Source of the DNA: Isoetes taiwanensis
Taxonomy: Eukaryota > Streptophyta > Lycopodiopsida > Isoetales > Isoetaceae
Length of the DNA: 64,000 bases
Assembly: GCA_021234155.1 (NCBI GenBank)
Contig: JAJEKV010000002.1
Span: forward strand, 21,791,726 to 21,855,725
Reading direction: 5' to 3'
The first letter of the stretch is position 1. Each line of letters starts with the position of its first letter. A program made the translations under genes and the position numbers. This document shows, piece by piece, positions 34,850 through 44,737 of this stretch. Under the pieces are notes generated by a model. That model made no database searches, was not told the DNA's origin, and was given only the letters and a program-made list of their open reading frames with translations.

Positions 34850-35085
34850 GTCCCATCCACTGGATAGGTAAGGCGTAACTCCGGTACGCCAAACCGGCAT
34901 TTGAATGCCATCGAGACCTATAATATGTACCTCCATTCCTTTGGGCGGCACCTGCCATGTAAACCCACTAAGTATTCAGAGCATGTGCCACCCAAAGGAA
35001 TAGAGCACAGATTATAGGTCCTGATAGCATTCGAATCCCAATTTGGTGTACCGGAGTTATGCCTTACCTATACATTGGGTGGGAC
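34850..35085 (+). ncRNA. Long imperfect hairpin F1
   Basis: The longest type, about 105-bp stem. GTCCCATCCACTGGATAGG faces CCTATACATTGGGTGGGAC. The upper stem CCATTCCTTTGGGCGGCAC faces GTGCCACCCAAAGGAATAG. Confidence 0.6.
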
Positions 35086-35122
35086 GATGGGTGATTGACC
35101 TGCAAAGATTAGTGATTGATGA

Positions 35123-35250
35123 GTTCAAGCATCGAGACTTCCCAATCATTCTTTCCCCGCCTCTTTGGGCAATGTAGCTTAGTTTACATGCTAAGTTCCA
35201 TTGTCCAAAGAGGCGGGCAAAGAAAGATTGCGAAGTCTCGATGCTTGCAG
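35123..35250 (+). ncRNA. Long imperfect hairpin A2
   Basis: Second member of family A and the best paired. CCCCGCCTCTTTGG faces CCAAAGAGGCGGGC and the basal AAGCATCGAGACTTC faces GAAGTCTCGATGCTT. Confidence 0.6.
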
Positions 35251-35268
35251 TCAGGTCTTGCTTGATGA

Positions 35269-35396
35269 GTTTAAGCATCGAGACTTCCCAATCTTTCTTT
35301 CCCTTCCTCTTTGGGCAATGTAGCTTAGTTTACATGCTAAGTTCCATTGTTCAAAGAGGGGTGAAAGCAAGGTTTGGGAAGTCTCGATGCTTGCAC
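35269..35396 (+). ncRNA. Long imperfect hairpin A3
   Basis: Third member of family A, only 18 bp after A2. Same loop TTTACATG and basal AAGCATCGAGACTTCCCAA arm. Confidence 0.6.
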
Positions 35397-35435
35397 TCAG
35401 GTCGAATGTCGAACCCGAGTATCACTTGTTCCATT

Positions 35436-35672
35436 GTCCCATCAACTGAATAGGTAAGGCATAACTCCAATATGCCAAATGTGTGTTTGAATGCCATCGG
35501 GATTGTGTATCTGTACCTCCATTCCTTTGGGCGACACCTGCCATGTAAACCCATTAGGTATGTAGAGCATGTGCCACCCAAAGGAATGGAGTACAGAGTA
35601 TACGATCCTGATAGCATTCAAATGCCAATTTGGCGTACCGGAGATACGCCTCACCTATCCAGTGGTTGGGAC
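35436..35672 (+). ncRNA. Long imperfect hairpin F2
   Basis: Second member of family F, stem about 105 bp. GTCCCATCAACTGAATAGG faces CCTATCCAGTGGTTGGGAC. The mid-stem ATTGTGTATCTG pairs with CAGAGTATACGAT, differing from F1 on both sides. Confidence 0.6.
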
Positions 35673-35692
35673 GATGTGGATCATGTATCTTA

Positions 35693-35844
35693 TGAACCCT
35701 CTTCTGCATCAGACTCGTCTCAGCTGGTCCATGGTTGTTTGGCCTCTTGGCATGCGTAGATTACTTCTCATCAGCAAGATTTTGTGGCATGCGAAGAGGA
35801 AGCAGCAACGGAAGTCGAGACGGGTCTGATACAAGGAGGGTTCA
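35693..35844 (+). ncRNA. Long imperfect hairpin E2
   Basis: Basal TGAACCCTC...ATCAGACTCGTCTC pairs with GAGACGGGTCTGAT...GAGGGTTCA. The apical part is nearly identical to E1 although the basal stem is a different sequence. Confidence 0.6.
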
Positions 35845-36038
35845 GAAGACACATGAAAGAAACATAGAAAGAACCATCATACATGAAAGAACCATCATGC
35901 ATGAACAAAATATATAGAAGACAAAAACTTATAACAAAAAACTTTACTTCTTATTAATAGTGCCAGGGACGGTTACAATAGTTTGAAAATCCTCATGAAC
36001 GGTTAAAATAGACTGAAGATAACCATCACATCATCTTT
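35845..36038. other. Short noncoding spacer
   Basis: Three loose copies of 'ATGAAAGAACCATCAT' lie at 35853-35910. The right part is the 3' flank of the hAT transposase, with CCAGGGACGGTTACAATAG near 35962, a possible hAT-type end (CAGGG). Confidence 0.4.
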
Positions 36039-38597
36039 CTAGGCAGCACCATCCTCATCAGTTTCATCGTTCGGAGTTCCATCCTCTTCTGCTTGGTGAC
36101 CTAGGTTCAACCTTCGATGACCCTTTCCCTTAGTGCAACATCCTCGAGGCATGTTTCTTCTAGCACGTTCTCTGTTTGTCAAGGTAATTGGCATTGGAGA
36201 GTCCGATGGATCATGTAGGCCAGTCAAGTCATCATTTGCATTGCTCGGACCTGGCCTTTCTGTATCGGACTCCTCGGTATCCTCGCTGTCGGCTGACTCG
36301 TCTGAGAATATGACTTGGCCTACATCATCTTCATCGTCAACGAAGTGGGTATGCTGAATGTCTTCGTCAACATGGTTTGCAGCATTTATTGCAAGCAGCC
36401 CGTTCTCACTGTCTTCGAAGTTGTCCTCTTCCACTTCGGAATCTGCATCCATGAAAGAAAACTGTAGCTTATCGCGGATGTACCACTGTTGCGATTCAAT
36501 AGCCGCCAGTTTGAGAAGTTATATACAAGTTTGTCAGCCTTCTTATGTAGCAAGCGATTGCGGGTGACACTGTGTATATACTTATAGGCACTCTAATTCC
36601 TCTCACTTGCACTATTGGAAGATACCAAGGAGAGGATAGTCATTGCAATTGCCTGCAAGGTATCAATAACTTGCCCATGGGCTTGCCACCATGCATAAGA
36701 TTCCATATTTAGTTCCTTCTTATGACTCTCCAGTGCATCGCGAAGCTCTTCATCTGCCCACCTTCCACTCAAGTTCTGGTATTCAGTTAACTCGGCAATG
36801 AAAAGCTTGTAGTCCGAGCTGTCAGGATAGAACATTTTTGCAACCTTCTTCAACGAACCCATCACTTCTTTATCTGTATGATGGTCCATATCGTGGTTGT
36901 GTGGGTCTAAGGCATGTGCGGCGCCATGAAGATCATTGTAGGACTTCTTCCATCGTTCATTGAAGTCTCTGAGCAGTGGAGTGTGCGTAGCATTGTCAAA
37001 TGGCGCATTGGGGCCATCACGTTCTAGGAAGGATTGAATGGAGTGCCAACACCTCCAGACCTTTCCAGTGCTTGCCTTCGAAGAATCAAGGGTTTTGATG
37101 GCATGACAAACAGGTTGCATGCACCTCACAACATTTTTTACGCCTTTCCAAAATGTCTCCCGCCCAAGCATTTCTCGAAGGGCAGTGGCTTGTTGTCTGT
37201 GTTTGGCAGCATTTTTCCCTTTCTGCCTCCTTTCCCATTCAAAAAACTATGTATGATTGAAGGTTGAGATAATCCAATCACGACACTTAAGCACTCTTTC
37301 AAGACAGATGTAATTGGAACCAAAACGTGTTTGCCCAGGATTCATGAGTGCTAGAATCTTCTGACGCGATGACTTGTAAATGGAATAAATTGCGGGCTTC
37401 TTTGTGATGAATTTTACAAGCTGATGCGCTTTCTGAATGGGATCTTTGAACCACGTGTGCCGTGAGAACCAATCCTTGAGCAATAGGTTCAGGCAATGGC
37501 ATTGGCAGCTAGTAGCGTGCAACCCTAGAAATTCAGACTCCAATAATTCACCTGCTAGCTTGCAATTAGATGCGTTATCCATTACAACCTGAAATATTCT
37601 CTTCGGTCCAAAACTCTCTATCACGGCCTTTGTTTTCTGAAAAATCCAATCTCCTGTCACTTGGTCAGTTTTGGTTTCTACGGTTTTCAAAAATACTTCG
37701 CCCCCTGGATACACGATCATGAAGTTTATAAGATGGTCCTTGTTTACATTGCTCCAACCATCAGTCACTAGTGAAGCTGGCCTGGCTTCAGTCACACGAC
37801 ACAACTTCATCTCCACCCTCTCGACCATTTTTCCGTGTATTTCATCAACCATTTTATTGTTGGCATGCTTGTATGAAGGCAACCTAAAAGCCGGCCCTGC
37901 TTTGGCAACTTCTTGGAAGGCTTCTTTCATTGCTTTGTGCTCCAAAATATGTGGAGACAACCCGGCATATAAAAATGCCTCTACAACCTTCAATTGCGTC
38001 TTCTTCAGTTGCTCTGATGTTAAGCAATGATAAACCCTCTGTTGCTTCGTCTGTCTTTCCACTATTTCAATTGTCCCTATCATTCTCTGCTCTCCCGTGC
38101 TTATACCTATTGACCCTAGTCCACCCTCTGATTGGTATGCTGTCCCAACAGGGGGGTGGTATAGTTATCTTCGTCTGCTCCTGCCTGGCACTGTTCTTGA
38201 GTATCTGTAACTCGTCTTTTTCTCATATTATTCTTCGTTTTGCGTATCACATCCAGTCGAGACAACCTTTCAATGGCATCCTTTCGCAAGTCAGCAGATG
38301 CAGTACAAGTCGCGACACCGACGTCTCGTTCACGTAAGATGTGAGCTCGAATTCTTGTTGCAGAACCATTTACCGATGAGTATCCACAAAACACACATTC
38401 CCACTCATTTACGCCAAACTCTTTCACAAATCCCATTCTGGGCCTCTTGTCCGACCCGCAACTCCAGTAACGCGACCACGTGGACAGGGTGCAGTCCCCG
38501 TGGCCCTGCCACGGGCACGCGTAGTCCTCGCACCTCTAGAGGTGGATGCATGACCGCTGCCTGCACCTCCAGAGGTAGATGCATGACCAGTAGCCAT
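36039..38597 (-). pseudogene. Decayed hAT-family transposase
   Basis: Minus-strand blocks from ATG at 38597: an Arg/Gly-rich leader, a BED-type zinc finger (WECVFCGYSS...RIRAHIL, about 38330-38420), and a DUF659-like core. The core contains PASLVTDGWSN, VVMDNASNCKLAG and the cysteine/histidine run SCQCHCLNLLLKD (37247-38083). Next is the C-terminal part with MFYPDSSDY and the hAT dimerisation signature SSNSASERN (36593-37171). An acidic tail of 137 residues ends at 36039. Breaks: a frame change between leader and BED finger, one near 37200, and a TAG where hAT proteins usually have Trp right after SERN. I infer a dead autonomous hAT. Clear TIR pairs were not found. Confidence 0.75.
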
Positions 38598-39031
38598 TGC
38601 TTGGACCTGGCTAACAATGTCTGTTAATCTGACTCCTTGATTACATGAACTAAAGGAAGACGTATATATGCAAAGGAGCAAGCTCACAATGCATATGTTA
38701 CGTCGACGTTCCGTACGAGAATCAAGGGGGGTTGGACGGGACCCTATAGGATATTCTATGGAAGCAGATGCGAACTCAAGGCTGGAAACCACTGGGACGG
38801 AGTAAACTCACATTCCAGTATTCAACGTCAGGCTCGTGACACGAAAAATGACACCTCAAGGGCAAACCGTTTCCAAGGAGTATTTTGACTCAACCTGGCA
38901 GTCAACGTTTGAGGTGAATTCTAGGGCTAATCAAGTTTTTCTTATATATACTATTAATAGTGCCACAAAACAGCCAAACAGAGGCACAAACATTTTTTTT
39001 GCTTAGTAAATTGGGAAAGACAGCTCGAAAA

Positions 39032-39190
39032 TTTTCGCATATGCGAAAACAACAGATTCGCGTACGCGAACATTCAGCACCGCGTACGCGAAGTTTAAAT
39101 TATTTCGCGTATGCGAAAATAACTAAAACGCGTCGCGTACGCGATGGTGTTGTTTTCGCGTATGCAAAATAGGAGTTTTCGCGTACGCGA
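39032..39190. promoter_or_regulatory. Array of seven regularly spaced palindromes
   Basis: Seven versions of TTTTCGCGTACGCGAAAA, centred at 39040, 39063, 39085, 39110, 39138, 39161 and 39184, i.e. every 22-28 bp. Each is a near-perfect palindrome with core CGCGTACGCG or CGCATATGCG. They lie about 435 bp upstream of the hAT start codon, suggesting subterminal transposase-binding sites or a regulatory array (inference). Confidence 0.75.
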
Positions 39191-39239
39191 AAATCTTCCG
39201 ACGCCAGAATTGTTTTTTGTCGTATTTTTTACGTTTTAT

Positions 39240-40800
39240 ACGGTAAATTTGTGCCGTATCATACAATTCATATGTATTCCATATAAAAAGTACAGCGTAT
39301 TGAACCTATCCGTGCACAAGGGGATACCATTTCATATGACTTGGCAGGAGGTTCGCCGTAAAGTCGAAATGGCTATGGCGCTTAAGAGCCTCTAAATAAA
39401 AACGCCAAAAGATGAGCAAAATAGGGAACAACTTAAGGAACCTATGCCTATGCTTCAACTATGGCGTTTCGATTCTAAACCATGCCCATGTTGCGATATG
39501 AATATTGACCACAGATCACCATTCTTAACAAGTAAAAGTTCCTCCAACGTTGTTCCCTATGTTTCTAAAATCGTAAAAACCACTTACGTTACATTCTTGC
39601 TCCTACTCTAATCGTTTGTTGACACGTGGCAGTGATTCTTTTAAGGAATGTTTGGTAGATTTTGCATTCAATTTTTCTAGACTTTCATCCACTCCCTTTC
39701 AATGGCACATTTTTTGCCCATCAATAGCCCACTTTTTACCCTTTGATAGATCACTTTTGCCCTTTAATAGCCCACCTTAAGAACTATTAAAAATTGAGCT
39801 AAATGCATGGTCTATTGATGGGCAACTTAAATTCTTTATAGCGACCTTCCAATTTGTCGAAACGACTCGTGCTTAGTATCAGTTGAAGGCTAAACTTTGA
39901 AATTTCATAATGTTATTTCAAAATAAGAGATTAAAAAAAAAAAAAAAAAACGGAGACGCATCATAATAAAGTTTTTTCGCTTAAGTGGGCGGTTTATGGG
40001 CACCACCCTCCCCTCACAAAAATATCACTTTAGATGACATTCTCGTGTGCCAACATGGTTTCCACATGAATGTCACCTAAAATGACATTCTTATCAGCTT
40101 TCTTGTATACGAAATTTTAGCCACCTTAAAATTTCGCCCTAATTCAACAACATTTTATACATTTCGAAATTTAAACGTTGAATGCGGGTTGCATTTTCTT
40201 GGTTAGGAATAATTCTAATTTACGACCATAGCTTCTTCATCTCAAAAATGCAAACGCCATAGTAGGGATGCAAAATCGAAAGGCGGGGATGCCAACATGG
40301 TGGCTGGAAATGAAAACAATTTTCCCTAAAATCTACAAAGCTCACAATCTCGGCTTCGGTTTTAGGATATGCAACCGGTGCTTTAATTTCGATCTGGCCA
40401 TATACGATCTTATGCCGATCCGAGGGGTTGGATCTATATCGGAACATTTGACGGATGGTGGTGGAGAGCAATGTTTAAGCAATAGACAGAACCAAGGCTC
40501 CTTCTCCATCTGCCATAGATAGAGCTTATATCAAGAATCCGCCGGTTGAGTCTTTGCTCGAACTCTAAATGATATTGTTAGAGCTCAAGAACGGGCAAAA
40601 ATTTTAAGCTGGCTAAAATTTCGTCGGAGAATTTCACTCACCATGAAATTTCAGAAGGAAATTTCGAGCAGACCTGGCGGCGCCAAGGTGAGTGAAATTT
40701 CTCCTTCCATAACTGAAATTTCACTTGGCTATGAAATAAGTGACACTTGGCTACGTGACAGTTTAGCTAAAAGAAGCTGAAAAGGGCTGATTACTGTCGA
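39240..40800. other. Noncoding stretch upstream of the aldo/keto reductase
   Basis: No supported gene. It holds a 20-nt A-run near 39932. An inverted repeat, GGAGAATTTCACTCACC (40626) with GGTGAGTGAAATTTCTCC (40687), is set in a stretch with six GAAATTTC-like words. Confidence 0.45.
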
Positions 40801-40801
40801 G

Positions 40802-43030
40802 ATGGCGGATGCTAAGACTAAGATGGACCTCGTTCCCGGCCGCGCCGATGCAGAGGGCACTCTTTCCTATTCCCAAACTTTTGCAGCAGTTGCTGGTAAA
40901 CTTGTTATCTTGGCAATTCGCTGCAGTTTTATCTTTAATCTTGTCACTGTTTTACTATTCCCCAAGCGGGCTAAAAGATTGGTCTTAAAGCATCCAATGT
41001 TGTAAGCAAGCTCATTTATGCTATGGCAATGATCTGATTGCTTTTCAAATTGTATAGGAGCCTCTCATGATGTCAGATATTTAGGTTTTCTTGAAGTAAA
41101 TTAAAGTCCCTCTCCTTTGTAACCACGGATATTAGCTTAAATATTTCAAGGCATTATTCTTGTGTAGTTTGCATCCTTGTGAAAAGTTCATATTTAGTGC
41201 TAAATTATTCTTCAATTCCTTTGCTTCTGTATCTTATTTTCGTTTTTGTTTTTTCGATACTTCTCAGCTCCTGGGCACTTCAGGGAAATGAAGATCGGTG
41301 GAAATGTGGGAAACTTGATGGTATCTTCTTTGGGTTTAGGAACTTACCTAGGACCTGAAACTGATGAAGCTGTGTGCTATAAAGAAAGCTTTATCTCTTG
41401 GTATAAACGTTCTTGACTCGTGAGTTCCTCTTTCGCTTAGGCCTGAATTTCTTTTGTTTCCTAGGTTTGACCACGGGTGTTTTATAGAGCAATAAACTAC
41501 CGCAATATGCACAGTGAAATTGCCATGGGTCGTGCAATTGCTAGTGCTGTTTCCCATGGTATTGTAAAGAGAAATCAAATCGTAGTTTGTACCAAAGGAG
41601 GGTACTTGTCCTTTGGCCTTAACCGCCCAGCAAATCCTTGGAGTTGGATCGAAGAAAATTATATCAAGCCTGGAATATTCTCATGGGCTGATTTTGTTGC
41701 TGGTTGTCATTGTATGTCTCCAACCTATATCCAAGATCAGGTATGTGTCTATTCTAGCATTCACAAACTATGAAATGGTATCTTCTGACACTTGACCACA
41801 TTTCTAATAAGCCGCATGCCTTCATTCGTCCGGCAATTTTTACAAAGAACTGCTAGTTTGACTAATCTCTGATGCTAATTAAGAAATTTTATATTTTGTA
41901 CTAGGACTTGTATAACTGCATACATGAATATTTGCTGTGCTCATTCACCTACCTCATCTTACAAAAACACCTTACGTAAATCTTATGTAGATGACTATTA
42001 TTTTTGAAGGATGTTATTCTAGTCTAGTTAATACTGAATTTTGGGGAAGGTTGCGTGAACATGGTATATGTATGATATATATATTTTCGTTCACTTCTTG
42101 GGCCAGCCCAGAAAGATTTGCTTGCTAATGTATTGAAGCGGTAGTTTAGCAATCAACTCTGGAGTGCCAACTTTTTATACAAGTTATTTAAATTATGCCA
42201 GCTTGAAAAGAGTAGGAAGAATCTTGGACTGGAGACAATTGACATTTTCTATGTGCACAATCCTGAAACAGAACTTAATGAGGTATCAAATGATGAGTTC
42301 TATAAGAGGATACAAGATACCTTTGCGGCACTTGAGGGAGCTTGTGGAGAAGGTAAGATCAGTACATATGGTACAGCCACGTGGAATGGTTTCCGCGTGC
42401 CACCTCAATCTAAAGGGCATCTTTCCCTAGAAAGACTTGTACAAGCTGCTCAGAAGGCAGGTAAGTAAGACGATGTTATGTGATGATTGTTATGTTGGGT
42501 ATGTTGAGCATGTTTTTAAATTGCTTTGTGCTTGTAGGAGGGGAGAACCACCATTTCAAGGTTATACAACTTCCTTTCAACTTAAGCCTCCAAGAGGCTT
42601 CTGTGAAGCCAACACAGGTTGTGAAAGATAGGCCTATGACACTGCTAGATGCTGCAAAAGAGCTTGGGATCTCGGTGGTAGCATCAGCATCTTTAATGCA
42701 GGTATGACATCGTTAGTTGTTTTCTGCATTCTATGATGTTGGACTATGCTTCGTACCCTTTTACAGTCAAGGCCTTGATTATTTTCAGATTATTTAGTTG
42801 CTTTGCAATCCTGATGTGAAATTATTATTTATCTTTGTTTTCTGAGGCAAAGCTTTGCAAGGATACCGCCAAGATAGTGTCAAGACGCTAAAGACCTTAC
42901 AGATGCACAAGCTGCTTTGCAATTTGTACGTACCACGCCCAACATTGTGACAGCCTTAGCTGGCATGCGTAATGTTGCACATGTTGAAGAAAATGCTGAC
43001 GTTATTGCTATCCCCTCTCTTCCTCGTTGA
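40802..43030 (+). pseudogene. Aldo/keto reductase-family gene with frame breaks
   Basis: Six exons can be placed: 40802-40895, 41268-41419, 41488-41740, 42202-42460, 42538-42701 and about 42847-43030, with mostly good GT-AG borders. The predicted protein of about 367 aa is a (beta/alpha)8 NADPH-dependent oxidoreductase. The four catalytic residues of the AKR family are visible: Asp in NVLDS, Tyr in AINYR, Lys in CTKGG and His in FYVHNP. Two or three breaks exist: an extra base in exon 2 (about 41377, before AIKKALSLG), a missing base in exon 6 (about 42899, before DAQAALQFV), and an exon 5/6 join out of phase. It may be a recent pseudogene or carry assembly errors. It is convergent with PUR2. 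The substrate cannot be told. Confidence 0.75.
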
Positions 43031-43077
43031 AATTATACCACCAATGTTCATTACTGTTTAACATGTTCCTTTCATGG

Positions 43078-44060
43078 CAATTTGTATTTCATGGATGAGA
43101 TCTTGGAGGAAGAGTATAGCAGAGAAGCCATTGTTGACTGCAACTGAAAGTGCTGAATGTTAACACTTTTATCCAATGTAATAGAGATAATTTCGTTTCA
43201 AGTGAACAAGAGATTAAAGTATTTCCAGGCATGCAATCTTGGAGGAAGAGTATAGCAGAGAAGCCATTGTTGATTGCAACCGAAAGTAGTGAATGTTTAA
43301 CACTTTTATCCAATGTGATAAGAGATAATTTCGTTTAAATTGAACAAGAGATTAAGGTATTCCCAGGCATGCAGTTAATACTCATCTGATTTATGAAATG
43401 ATTTGTTCCGTCTGATTTATGAAATGATTTGTTCTGTCTATGGCAATTTGTATTTCATGGATGAGGTCTTGGAGGAAGAGTATAGCAGAGAAGCCATTGT
43501 TGATTGCAACTGAAAGCGCTGAATCTTAAATACCTTTATCCAATGTGGTAGAGATAATTTTGTTTAAAGTGAACAAGAGATTTGTAAAAGTTCCCAGGCA
43601 TTCAATCAATACCCCTCCATCTGATTTATGAAATGATTTGTTCCGTCTGATTTATGAAATGATTTGTTCCATATCATGGATGAGGTCTTGGAGCAAGCAT
43701 ATAGCAGAGAAGCCATTGTTGATTGCAACTAGAAGTGCTGAATGTTTCAACACTTTTATCCAATGTAGTAGAGATAATTTCGTTTAAAGTGCACAAGGGA
43801 TTTGTAAAAGCATTCCCAGAAATGCAATTAATACTCCCATCTGATTTATGAAATTATTTGTTCCTTCTATGCAATTTGTATATCATGGATGGAAGCCAAT
43901 GTTGATGCAACTGAAAGTACTAAATCTTTTAACACTTTTTCCAATGTAGTAGAGATAATTTCGTTTAAAGTGAACAAGAGATTTTTGTAAAAGTCTTCCC
44001 AGGCATGCAATTAATACTCATGCAATTAATACTGCATCTGATTTATGAAACGATTTGATG
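43078..44060. repeat. Tandem repeat, about 5 copies, 160-230 bp unit
   Basis: Directly after the reductase stop. Each unit contains ATTTCATGGATGAG(G/A)TCTTGG, GCAGAGAAGCCATTGTTGA, AACACTTTTATCCAATGT, GAGATAATTTCGTTT and CAGGCATGCAAT, often with one or two TCTGATTTATGAAATGATTT inserts. Unit starts lie near 43078, 43230, 43440, 43670 and 43870. Confidence 0.8.
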
Positions 44061-44737
44061 AAGCAGATTCCTTCCCAACCCAGGCACGACAGTACATTTT
44101 ATTAGTTGGTTCGGCAATCTCCAACACAGGGCCACAATTCCCCCGGAAATACTAAGAAAATCTGTTATTTTCAGCCGAAGTTTTCCTACTGTTTCAAATC
44201 TGTCCAGCTAAATCTGGATTTTGTCCAGTAGGTTAGAAGGGCTCCGGGGAACTTCCAAACCAAGCTTCCAAGGGGACCTCGACTAGAACTTGGGTCTACC
44301 ATGGATGCCACTCCATTGGATAAGGTTCTTCATTTCTTCCAAGTTCACTTTTACGCAGGTAGGTTGTATAAACAGGCACCAAATCTCCAAGCTAAAATGG
44401 CAAGATAAGTTGCACTGGCATAGAGACCTGCAATTTGTAATATTCAGCATTGGCATCTATTATACAGTTACTGCCAGAAAGAATTATATTAGCAACACAT
44501 CATATCAAACCATGATGAGGCAAATTACCCGACAATGGCAAGCGAGAGTAATGCAACTACGATTTGTCCATGTGCAAAGCTGCACCATCTGGTTGTTCCT
44601 CCTAGACATTCTCTTTACCTATTTGGTTTCTATTAAACAAAGTAAACAGTCCAAGCTAACTTCAACCGCATTTCCCTTATTCCAGATGTCCGACTAGGGC
44701 TCTAGATCATTTTACATAAGAATGCCTGGTTGACACC
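44061..44737. other. Noncoding stretch between convergent genes
   Basis: No supported coding region; probably 3' untranslated and intergenic DNA of the reductase gene (+) and PUR2 (-). Confidence 0.45.

Noticed and set aside
39032-39190. CRISPR-like regular array
   Set aside because: Palindromes vary, spacers are only about 6-12 bp and the setting is a plant transposon; it does not match CRISPR repeat-spacer structure.
44290-44697. 135-codon plus-strand frame between the reductase and PUR2
   Set aside because: No recognisable domain, no splice context and amino-acid composition typical of noncoding DNA.
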